Assembly (NCBI GenBank): GCA_031282925.1
Contig: JAITCT010000118.1
Location: forward strand, 1-5,719
Direction: 5' to 3'
Origin: Dysgonamonadaceae bacterium
Lineage (GTDB): Bacteria; Bacteroidota; Bacteroidia; Bacteroidales; Azobacteroidaceae
DNA: 5,719 nucleotides
Positions 1-5,499 of this stretch are shown here, one piece after another. The notes under the pieces are model-generated. The model did no database searches and was not told where the DNA came from. It saw nothing but the letters and a program-made list of their open reading frames with translations. Numbering within the stretch: the first letter of the stretch is position 1; every line of letters starts with the position of its first letter. A program made the translations under genes and the position numbers.

Positions 1-203
1 AGGAGTTACACACAATTATATATCGAAACAAATTTAGTTCGCTACCGTCTTCAAATTTGAATCCTAAATTTGCCAAACTGTTAAATTTTTACGCAAATTA
101 CAGAGATGATATAAATGACTGCAAAACTGCACTTTATAAATTGAAAAAAGAATATGATAAGCATCCTACACGAAAGTTGCGAAGAAAGAGTGTTAATAAT
201 TAA
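1..203 (+). CDS. 3' end of unrecognised protein (partial, 5' end outside window)
   Basis: The reading frame starting at base 3 stays open for 66 codons to the TAA at 201-203; the other two plus frames hit stops within the first 60 bases. An open frame this long in about 30% GC DNA is unlikely by chance, so I read it as the C-terminus of a real gene entering from the left. The visible residues are polar and rich in Lys, Asn, Asp and Tyr. A probable helix runs from about residue 26 to 55 (LLNFYANYRDD then ALYKLKKEYDK), and the tail is strongly basic (RKLRRKSVNN). I recognise no domain. Its low GC contrasts with the roughly 45% GC of the next gene, which fits recent acquisition or merely an AT-rich lineage gene. 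It faces the flippase gene, and I see no clear terminator between them. Confidence 0.5.
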   Translation, partial: ELHTIIYRNKFSSLPSSNLNPKFAKLLNFYANYRDDINDCKTALYKLKKEYDKHPTRKLRRKSVNN

Positions 204-321
204 AGTTCAAAATATTATATCCTGACAACAAAGCGCGGTTTTACTGCTTGCAGGCATTTATTTCGTGCTCAATTTGAAGGAGGATGAAAACGGGATGCGC
301 CGGATTGCGGCACACTCTGTT
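204..321. other. Convergent intergenic gap
   Basis: This 118-base gap lies between the stop of the left-edge gene and the stop of the flippase gene, which run toward each other. Only weak 4-bp inverted repeats are visible (ctgc/gcag near 245-254, gccg/cggc near 299-311), so no terminator is called. An aaggagg stretch at 277-283 touches an ATG at 284, but the 39-codon frame that follows runs well into the flippase gene and has no protein-like pattern. A second plus frame (226-336) could encode about 36 residues and is discussed in the findings. Confidence 0.4.
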
Positions 322-1827
322 TTATACTTTGTGTGATATGGATTTGTGTATCGGCGAGTTGCGCACAGACTTCAAATCCCGCCGGAACAGAACAAAAAGA
401 TAAATACAAATCAATACTGTCCTGAACGCCAGGCGCAGTCCCAAATGTTCGACAGGCGTAAAGACGGCTATGCAGTACAAAGCCATAGCCAGCCCGGTGT
501 ACAGAAACAGGGTTTTCAAATCGTAACGGACGGGATAATATTTTTGCCCGATAAAATACGAAAGGAGCATCATGAACAGGTTACCGGCAAACGACGCCCA
601 TGCGCAGGCCATATAACTGTATCCCGGTATAAAAATAAGGTTCAATGCAATAATCACAACAAAACCGGCGCAGGAAAAAATACTTCCCCACCAGGTTTTA
701 TCCGTTAACTTGTACCACACGGAAAGATTGTAGTAAACGGCAAAAAACAATTCGCCCATCAACACAATGGGGACGACGGGCAGGGCTACAAAGTAGCGGG
801 GCGGGACAAAAATATGCTTGATGAGGTCGATATAAAACGTTACGCCCAGAAAAACCAGCAGGCCGATGGCAACGAAATATTTCATCACTGTGGAATAGGA
901 TTGTTTGGCGTCCGTTTCCTTCCCTTTTTCAAAAATGAACGGGTCGAAAGCGTAACGGAATGCTTGCGTAAAAACAACCATGACGACTGCAATCTTGAAA
1001 CAGGCACCGTAAAGGCCTAATTGCCTCATCGCTTCCCCGGGATCGGGATATACGGCGGGGAAAATGATTTTGTCTATCACCTGGTTGCTCATTCCGGCTA
1101 TGCCCATCAGCATCAACGGGAAACAATAATTCAACATTTTCCGGGCCAACTGTTTGTCGAACGCAAACCGGAATTTGGGCAATTGCAGCAGCAGGCCAAG
1201 TGTTTGGATACCTGTCGCTATGATATTGGATACCAATACATAACCCACACAATAGTTTTCGTTCCAAAACCATCGGATTAAATCGGGATTGTGCCGGTTT
1301 ATCCGGGGACAAACCACTAAGAAGAATGTACAAAGCAAAATATACAGGGATGCCTGAAGCGCCTTGAAAAAGCCGAACCGCAACGGTTTTTTCTCATACC
1401 GCAAAAAAGCGAACGGCAAGGCGATAAAAACATCCATACTCAAAATAATGATGAGCATTTGCAGGTAGCTGTCCGGAATCCGGCTACTCCATAAATAAGG
1501 CCGTATTTGTCCTAAAAATCCCAGGAAAATAAACAGATATACGGCAATAATCGAAATAATTATCGCCAAAGAGGTAGCATACACACTTCCCCGTTTTTCT
1601 TTCGACGCCTGATTGATGAACCGGAAAAAACCGGTTTCAAGGCCGAAAGTCAGGATAACGGTAATCAAAGCGCCATAGGCATACAGGTTGGTCATCATGC
1701 CGAAATCGCTTTCACTGTTAAAAGTATAAGCAAACAGAGGTGTCGCCAGCCAATTGATTGTCTTCGTCAGGATAGTGCTTCCGCCGTAAATGACGCTGTC
1801 TTTTGCTAATGATTTTATATTGGCCAT
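322..1827 (-). CDS. Polysaccharide/lipopolysaccharide biosynthesis flippase (Wzx-like, MOP superfamily)
   Basis: Predicted inner-membrane flippase of the polysaccharide transporter branch of the MOP superfamily. Such proteins move lipid-linked glycan precursors to the periplasmic face of the membrane. The 501-residue product is about the usual family length and has roughly 12-14 hydrophobic segments spaced along its whole length. The N-terminus (MANIKSLAKDSVIYGG, then a membrane segment) is the amphipathic start typical of Bacteroidota members, and charged loops carry motifs such as GLETGFFRF near residue 61. The frame is open to a TTG/CTG-type start at 1893, but the ATG at 1825-1827 is preferred because family similarity begins there and the added 22 residues look like translated leader. 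No Shine-Dalgarno is visible. A weak -7-like element (TACGCTTG, 1868-1875, one mismatch) lies about 40 nt upstream. No glycosyltransferases are adjacent, so the glycan carried is unknown; a peptidoglycan or teichoic-type substrate cannot be excluded. Confidence 0.88.
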   Translation of the reverse strand: MANIKSLAKDSVIYGGSTILTKTINWLATPLFAYTFNSESDFGMMTNLYAYGALITVILTFGLETGFFRFINQASKEKRGSVYATSLAIIISIIAVYLFIFLGFLGQIRPYLWSSRIPDSYLQMLIIILSMDVFIALPFAFLRYEKKPLRFGFFKALQASLYILLCTFFLVVCPRINRHNPDLIRWFWNENYCVGYVLVSNIIATGIQTLGLLLQLPKFRFAFDKQLARKMLNYCFPLMLMGIAGMSNQVIDKIIFPAVYPDPGEAMRQLGLYGACFKIAVVMVVFTQAFRYAFDPFIFEKGKETDAKQSYSTVMKYFVAIGLLVFLGVTFYIDLIKHIFVPPRYFVALPVVPIVLMGELFFAVYYNLSVWYKLTDKTWWGSIFSCAGFVVIIALNLIFIPGYSYMACAWASFAGNLFMMLLSYFIGQKYYPVRYDLKTLFLYTGLAMALYCIAVFTPVEHLGLRLAFRTVLICIYLFVLFRRDLKSVRNSPIHKSISHKV

Positions 1828-1833
1828 AATATA

Positions 1834-1847
1834 GTTACGAGTTACAA
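1834..1847. repeat. Tandem heptamer GTTACRA x2 upstream of flippase
   Basis: Two adjacent copies, gttacga (1834-1840) and gttacaa (1841-1847), lie just before the flippase ATG. Only two copies are present, so this may be chance or a short remnant of a longer tandem tract. It lies in the untranslated leader if the ATG at 1827 is right. Confidence 0.3.
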
Positions 1848-1938
1848 GTAGACGGGTTCCCGACCGGCAAGCGTATAACGCAAGTTTGAGCAAACGCGGA
1901 AGTTTAACGCTGTTTATAGGGGATTATGAAGCAGGTGC

Positions 1939-1966
1939 AAAAAAAACTTCCGTGTCCCTCCGTGTT
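1939..1966. repeat. CACGGA direct-repeat motif with A8/T8 tract after the phosphatase stop
   Basis: Read on the minus strand, the phosphatase TAA is followed within a few bases by CACGGAGGGACACGGA and then a run of eight T. The motif is two CACGGA copies nine bases apart, not an inverted repeat, so it cannot form a classical terminator hairpin. Its shape resembles the CACAGAGACACAGAG-like intergenic motifs I recall from many bacterial genomes, including Bacteroidota; that link is from memory and inference. The T run could assist transcript ending. Confidence 0.4.
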
Positions 1967-1969
1967 ATT

Positions 1970-3049
1970 TTAATAATCAGCCTGAGGGTAGAGCAATATT
2001 TCTTTCAATTTCTCTCTTTTCCGGGCAGTCAGTTTCACTTCTTTTTCCAGGAAATGGTTCATAGAGCCATATTGTTTGTTAATCCGGTCTAAAATATAGG
2101 TAACCACTTCCTGATGAGCGCTTAACATTGCGGTCATGGTTTCCTGCACATCGTAGTCGGAAAAATAAACTTCGACATTGGGCAGGAAAATATCGTAATC
2201 AATTAACTGGTTTGACAGCAGGAAATCGCTTATGATTTGCTCTCTGTCAATCCCTAAAGCCGACAGGATGAGCGCTGCGGCAACGCCTGTTTTATCCTTT
2301 CCCAAAGCGCAACAAATCACGACGGGATAATTTGTTTTGTCCGTTAAAATATCAAACATCTGTTCAAAATAATCCGCATTATGCTCCGTAACAAAGGAAA
2401 GATTATCCTGTTGATCGATGAGCACATCGTTTTTCCTCATTTGCTTTGACAGGATTTTATCGCCGAAAAACACCGTTGAACAGGGGTTTTCCCTCAAAGG
2501 GAGATTAAATATTTGTTTTATCCAATGGCAGTAAGTTTGCCTTAAATTTTCATTATCTGCGCTGAAATCAATCACAGTTTTAATTCCCAGGGCATTTAGA
2601 AATTTCCTGTCCGTTGTTGTCGCGTAAGACGACAAAGAAGATGAGCGGTATAATTTTCCCCATCGGGTTTGCCTGTTATCTTCACTGTAATATCCCCCGA
2701 AATCCCTGAAATTAGCCAACTGTTGCATGGGAATAGCGCGTTCGCCGGTAATTGCGGAATATTTGTTGTTGAAAACCAATTTAAAATAACTTCGGGATAA
2801 ACTGCGAAGAGCAAACACGTCTTTAAAACCGTCGCCGATATTCGCAACAGCCAGGGGCGTTTGGATGTTGAAAGAATCGGGATGATTCGATTCATAAATA
2901 CTTACGGTTCCTTCCATTGGGGGAAGCGTTTCCCATTTGATACGGTAGTTTCCACTCGAATTTTCACAAATAATGCGAATATCGGGCTTTTCCTGTGTAC
3001 AACAAGAAATAAGCAGGAAAGTTATTACCGGCAACGGGAATTTCTTCAT
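1970..3049 (-). CDS. Exported tyrosine/lipid phosphatase-like protein (Y_phosphatase3 family), altered P-loop, probable lipoprotein
   Basis: A 359-residue protein of the MptpB/LipA-like phosphatase family. The start is the ATG at 3047-3049; a GTG one codon upstream is possible. Residues 1-15 form a signal peptide ending in LIS-C16, a good lipobox, so it is probably lipid-anchored in the envelope. Residues about 20-105 look like a beta-rich N-terminal domain. The catalytic domain begins at NFRDFGGY (113-120), continues through WGKLYRSSSLS (130-140) and ends with the family's C-terminal helices (QYGSMNHFLEKEV, then KREKLKEILL). The P-loop reads CCALGKDKTG: nucleophile C247, K251 and D252 are kept, but the phosphate-binding Arg is K253. 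The usual DLRS-type motif reads DFSADNE (161-167), also without its Arg. Activity may therefore be reduced or changed. The gene has its own -7 element at 3086-3093 and is followed by a 142-nt spacer. Confidence 0.85.
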   Translation of the reverse strand: MKKFPLPVITFLLISCCTQEKPDIRIICENSSGNYRIKWETLPPMEGTVSIYESNHPDSFNIQTPLAVANIGDGFKDVFALRSLSRSYFKLVFNNKYSAITGERAIPMQQLANFRDFGGYYSEDNRQTRWGKLYRSSSLSSYATTTDRKFLNALGIKTVIDFSADNENLRQTYCHWIKQIFNLPLRENPCSTVFFGDKILSKQMRKNDVLIDQQDNLSFVTEHNADYFEQMFDILTDKTNYPVVICCALGKDKTGVAAALILSALGIDREQIISDFLLSNQLIDYDIFLPNVEVYFSDYDVQETMTAMLSAHQEVVTYILDRINKQYGSMNHFLEKEVKLTARKREKLKEILLYPQADY

Positions 3050-3085
3050 CACAGATTCTATTTATATAATTCCACTAATTCCACA

Positions 3086-3093
3086 CAAAAGTA
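3086..3093 (-). promoter_or_regulatory. Bacteroides-type promoter (-7 element) for the phosphatase gene
   Basis: Read on the minus strand this is TACTTTTG, a perfect match to the Bacteroidota -7 consensus TAnnTTTG. It would start transcription near 3079, giving a leader of about 30 nt. A -33 TTTG at the expected 19-21 nt distance is not present; only a weak TTAG is seen. Confidence 0.55.
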
Positions 3094-3149
3094 TATAACA
3101 TAGATACTAAAACCTAACAGATTAAATATATTTAACTTAAAGGAAAGTA

Positions 3150-3197
3150 AAACCGGCTGATCATTCATTCTTTTAACAATAAATAACCAGCCGGTTT
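3150..3197 (-). terminator. Hairpin downstream of the FKBP-Lrp unit, probable terminator
   Basis: A perfect 10-bp inverted repeat, aaaccggctg (3150-3159) and cagccggttt (3188-3197), encloses a 28-nt AT-rich loop. It lies 44 nt past the Lrp stop. On the minus strand the stem is followed by TTTTACTTTCCTTT, a broken U-rich tract. The loop is longer than in most intrinsic terminators, so efficiency is uncertain. Confidence 0.5.
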
Positions 3198-3240
3198 GAT
3201 ATAAGGACAATGCGTGAAGTTACGTACAATACATGCCGGA

Positions 3241-3693
3241 TTAAACAGGTACTTTCCGTTTAATACTTTGACGCAAAGAAATGAGGGTTTCGGTTGAAAT
3301 CACGCCGCGTATTTCCTGTATACGTCCGTTCAACAGTTCCATAAAGTGTTCATTATCTTTTGCGTAGAGTTTTATTAACATGGTGTAAGGCCCGGTTGTA
3401 AAATGACATTCTACAATTTCCGCAATTTTTTCAAATTCGGGAACTACATCTTTGTACATCGAACCTTTTTCCAGTTTTACACCAATGTAAGTACAGGTAT
3501 TGTAACCCAATGCGTGTGGATTAATTTGATAACCGGAGCCGACAATTACCTCCATTTCAATCATTTTCTGTACCCGTTGATGGACAGCAGCCCGCGAAAC
3601 GTTGCAAATTTCAGCCACTTCTTTGAACGGGATACGGGCATTTTGTGAAATGATTTCCAGTATTTTCCGGTCTAATTTATCAATTTTTTCCAT
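3241..3693 (-). CDS. Lrp/AsnC family transcriptional regulator
   Basis: A 150-residue regulator of the feast/famine (Lrp/AsnC) family, at its normal length. The winged helix-turn-helix covers about residues 3-60: DKLDRKILEIISQNAR is the family's opening helix, and FKEVAEICNVSRAAVHQRVQKM holds the turn and recognition helix. The ligand-binding RAM domain covers about 66-142 (YIGVKLEKG, then HFTTGPYTMLIKLYAKD, then ISTETLISL). Family members form dimers and higher oligomers, bind DNA and usually sense amino acids; the ligand here cannot be read from sequence. The ATG at 3691-3693 lies 12 nt after the FKBP stop, with a purine-rich AGGGGAAG directly before it, so the two genes are probably co-transcribed. 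An isomerase-regulator pair has no obvious functional logic beyond shared transcription. Confidence 0.92.
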   Translation of the reverse strand: MEKIDKLDRKILEIISQNARIPFKEVAEICNVSRAAVHQRVQKMIEMEVIVGSGYQINPHALGYNTCTYIGVKLEKGSMYKDVVPEFEKIAEIVECHFTTGPYTMLIKLYAKDNEHFMELLNGRIQEIRGVISTETLISLRQSIKRKVPV

Positions 3694-3705
3694 CTTCCCC
3701 TACTG

Positions 3706-4608
3706 TTATTTTTCTTTAGCGGCAGAGGCATGAGAAACGCCCAGCAAATCAACTTCAAAGATAAGCGTAGAATAAGGAGCAATGTTTTGTCCTGCACCCT
3801 GTTCTCCGTAGGCCAAGTCGTAAGGAATGTAGAAAATATATTTCGACCCTGCCGACATCAACTGCATACCTTCCGTCCAGCCTGCAATTACGCGGTTCAA
3901 AGCAAATGTCGCCGGATTTTCTTTACTGGTATTGCTGTCAAATTCTTTTCCGTCAATGGTTTTACCGATGTAATTTACCGTTACGGTATCTTCGGCGGAA
4001 GCCGGTTTTTCGCCCGTTCCTTCGGTAACCACTTTGTACTGCAAGCCGCTCGGCAAAGTAACAACTCCTTCTTTCGATTTATTTTCGTCTAAAAACTTTT
4101 GATTTTCGGTTTTCAGTCTTTCATTTTTCTCATCCTGAAGCTGTTTGACGGTTGATTCGATAAAACCGGAGATTTCCGATTTATCTATTTTGATGCCTTT
4201 TCCTGAGTATCCGTCAATAAGACCTGAGATAAACAAAGATTTATCAATGGCGTCCCTGGAATCTTTCCCGAAAATACCCGAATTCAACTGAGAGATTTGC
4301 TGGATGGCAAGCTGCTGTCCGATACCGATACCGACTAAGCGGGCATATTCGCTTTTTTTCGTGGTATCCGCCTTAAAACCTTCCTGCAACCCTTTGATGA
4401 AATCAGCTTTATGCTTTTCGCTGATTCCCAGTCTGTCCAGATACTGTTCCAGTCCCTGGTTATACAAAAGGTCTGCGCCCAGGGCATACGATAATGAATC
4501 GACCGGAGTTTTCAGGTTTGCCTTCGGGTTTTGCGCCGTACAGGAAAAAAGAGATACAACAGTAGATACTGTTATGAACAAAACAAAAATAAAAGATAAC
4601 TTTTTCAT
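3706..4608 (-). CDS. FKBP-type peptidyl-prolyl cis-trans isomerase, exported (FkpA/Mip-like)
   Basis: A 300-residue envelope isomerase that interconverts cis and trans prolyl bonds and can act as a chaperone. Residues 1-22 form a signal peptide; LFS-C23 is an imperfect lipobox (Phe at -2), so a lipoprotein is likely and a soluble periplasmic form is possible. An FKBP_N dimerisation-type domain spans about 35-175 (SLSYALGADL at the start, a charged helix QLQDEKNERLKTENQKFLDE near 156-175). The FKBP_C catalytic domain spans about 186-290, from SGLQYKV. Pocket residues matching FKBP12 are visible: Y213, F223, D224, F235, V240, I241, W244, Y267 in DLAYG, and F284. All are conserved, so it should be active. 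The ATG at 4606-4608 precedes a typical Lys-Lys signal start. A -7 element lies about 75 nt upstream, and the Lrp gene follows 12 nt downstream. Confidence 0.92.
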   Translation of the reverse strand: MKKLSFIFVLFITVSTVVSLFSCTAQNPKANLKTPVDSLSYALGADLLYNQGLEQYLDRLGISEKHKADFIKGLQEGFKADTTKKSEYARLVGIGIGQQLAIQQISQLNSGIFGKDSRDAIDKSLFISGLIDGYSGKGIKIDKSEISGFIESTVKQLQDEKNERLKTENQKFLDENKSKEGVVTLPSGLQYKVVTEGTGEKPASAEDTVTVNYIGKTIDGKEFDSNTSKENPATFALNRVIAGWTEGMQLMSAGSKYIFYIPYDLAYGEQGAGQNIAPYSTLIFEVDLLGVSHASAAKEK

Positions 4609-4684
4609 GACTTTTTCTTTTTTTTTAATTAAATTTTTCTTATTACGTTTATTGATTTGACTTATATTTTTGACAAAATCACCG
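4609..4684 (-). promoter_or_regulatory. AT-rich 5' leader of the FKBP gene
   Basis: If transcription starts about 7 nt past the -7 element, the FKBP-Lrp mRNA has a leader of roughly 70 nt. It is extremely AT-rich, with a run of 11 purines, mostly A, just before the start (minus strand). AT-rich leaders without a Shine-Dalgarno are common in Bacteroidota and are thought to keep the start unstructured. No riboswitch fold is recognised. Confidence 0.35.
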
Positions 4685-4692
4685 CAAAAGTA
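4685..4692 (-). promoter_or_regulatory. Bacteroides-type promoter (-7 element) for the FKBP-Lrp unit
   Basis: Read on the minus strand this is TACTTTTG, a perfect TAnnTTTG match, identical to the element before the phosphatase gene. A TTTG that could serve as the -33 box lies at 4715-4718, 22 nt upstream, slightly beyond the usual 19-21 nt spacing. That box falls inside the hairpin at 4712-4737. Confidence 0.6.
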
Positions 4693-4711
4693 ATTCTTTT
4701 TATCTAAAAAC

Positions 4712-4737
4712 AGACAAAAAAACGGTTTTTTTTGTCT
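4712..4737. terminator. Perfect A/T-rich hairpin between ung and the FKBP promoter
   Basis: An 11-bp perfect inverted repeat, agac plus seven A (4712-4722) and seven T plus gtct (4727-4733 and 4734-4737), has a 4-nt loop. For transcripts leaving ung on the minus strand it is followed by GTTTTTAG, so it may act as a weak intrinsic terminator. The stem is mostly A-U, so stability is modest. It also overlaps the possible -33 box of the FKBP promoter, so an operator role is an alternative. Confidence 0.4.
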
Positions 4738-4750
4738 ATTTTGTAAATTA

Positions 4751-4790
4751 CCCTGCCTAAAACAGGCGTCTGCCAGGCGGGGGCTTTGCC
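4751..4790. repeat. GC-rich intergenic segment with short internal repeats
   Basis: This patch is markedly GC-richer than its AT-rich flanks. It contains gcct-aaaac-aggc (4755-4767), which can form a 4-bp stem, followed by a second AGGCGG-containing unit (4775-4780). The 12-mer aacaggcgtctg (4761-4772) recurs with one change at 4832-4843 inside the last codons of ung. It lies just downstream of ung and may be a dispersed repeat or a leftover of duplication; nothing proves either. Confidence 0.25.
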
Positions 4791-4822
4791 GAAAACCTTT
4801 TGAAACGCTTCTCTGCGCGGCA

Positions 4823-5488
4823 TTACCACTGAACAGGCGTTTGTCCGGTCTGCACCAAATAATTATTGGTTTTACTGAACGGGCGGCTTCCGAAAAACCC
4901 TCTGTAAACAGAGAGTGGCGACGGGTGCGCCGATTTGATAATCAGATGCTTCCACGGATCGATAAACCCTCCTTTTTTCTGCGCATAAGAACCCCATAAA
5001 ATAAAAACTACATGTTCTTTTTTTTCTGCAATCCGGTGGATAACGGCGTCTGTAAATTCTTCCCAGCCTTTGTTTTGATGCGAACCGGCCTGATGCGCCC
5101 GAACGGTCAGCGTAGCGTTTAACAGCAAAACGCCCTGTTCGGCCCAACGCTCCAGATTACCGGACGGTTGAGGAGGAATACCCAAATCGTCCTGCAACTC
5201 TTTGTAAATATTTTGAAGCGAAGGAGGTAAAGCAATTCCATCGTTTACCGAAAAACACAAACCGTGCGCCTGCCCCGGTTCATGGTAAGGATCCTGTCCC
5301 AGAATCACCACTTTTACTTTGTCAAAAGGCGTTTTCTCAAAAGCATTAAATATCCGGCTGCCTTTGGGATAAATGCGCGCTGTGGCATACTCCTGCCTGA
5401 CAAAGCCGGTGAGAGCCTCAAAATAAGGCTTGGCAAATTCCAAAGCCAGCTGCTCTTTCCAGGATTGTTCTATTTTTACGTCAATCAT
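4823..5488 (-). CDS. ung: Uracil-DNA glycosylase, family 1
   Basis: A 221-residue base-excision repair enzyme that removes uracil from DNA arising from cytosine deamination or dUMP incorporation. The start is the ATG at 5486-5488 ([11 protein letters not shown]); a TTG five codons upstream is open but lies outside the conserved family start. Family-1 signatures are intact: the water-activating loop GQDPYH with catalytic D66, the uracil-stacking F79 in GLCFSV, the uracil-binding N124 in LLLNATLTV, and the DNA-intercalating loop HPSPLS with catalytic H188. The product ends normally at QTPVQW, so it should be complete and active. Its own -7 element at 5520-5527 and the gap to the preceding frame suggest an independent transcript. 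The intergenic hairpin at 4712-4737 may end it. Confidence 0.97.
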   Translation of the reverse strand: MIDVKIEQSWKEQLALEFAKPYFEALTGFVRQEYATARIYPKGSRIFNAFEKTPFDKVKVVILGQDPYHEPGQAHGLCFSVNDGIALPPSLQNIYKELQDDLGIPPQPSGNLERWAEQGVLLLNATLTVRAHQAGSHQNKGWEEFTDAVIHRIAEKKEHVVFILWGSYAQKKGGFIDPWKHLIIKSAHPSPLSVYRGFFGSRPFSKTNNYLVQTGQTPVQW

Positions 5489-5499
5489 AATCTTAAAAA

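Noticed and set aside
346..708. Plus-strand frame of 120 codons
   Set aside because: It lies wholly antisense to the flippase gene, has no family resemblance and no promoter; it is a shadow of that gene.
929..1333. Minus-strand frame of 134 codons inside the flippase gene
   Set aside because: It is a shifted frame within a clear membrane-protein gene, and its translation has no recognisable pattern.
1880..1891. Short dyad gtttg-ag-caaac upstream of the flippase
   Set aside because: A 5-bp stem with a 2-nt gap is expected by chance, and nothing around it supports an operator.
1828..1893. N-terminal extension of the flippase by 22 residues
   Set aside because: The extension contains Arg/Cys residues unlike the family start and covers a possible -7-like element; the internal ATG fits the family better.
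3403..3648. Plus-strand 81-codon frame across the Lrp gene
   Set aside because: Antisense to a well-supported Lrp/AsnC gene, with no independent evidence.
4872..5147. Minus-strand 91-codon frame inside ung
   Set aside because: It overlaps the intact ung catalytic region in another frame; the Arg-rich composition is typical of a shadow frame.
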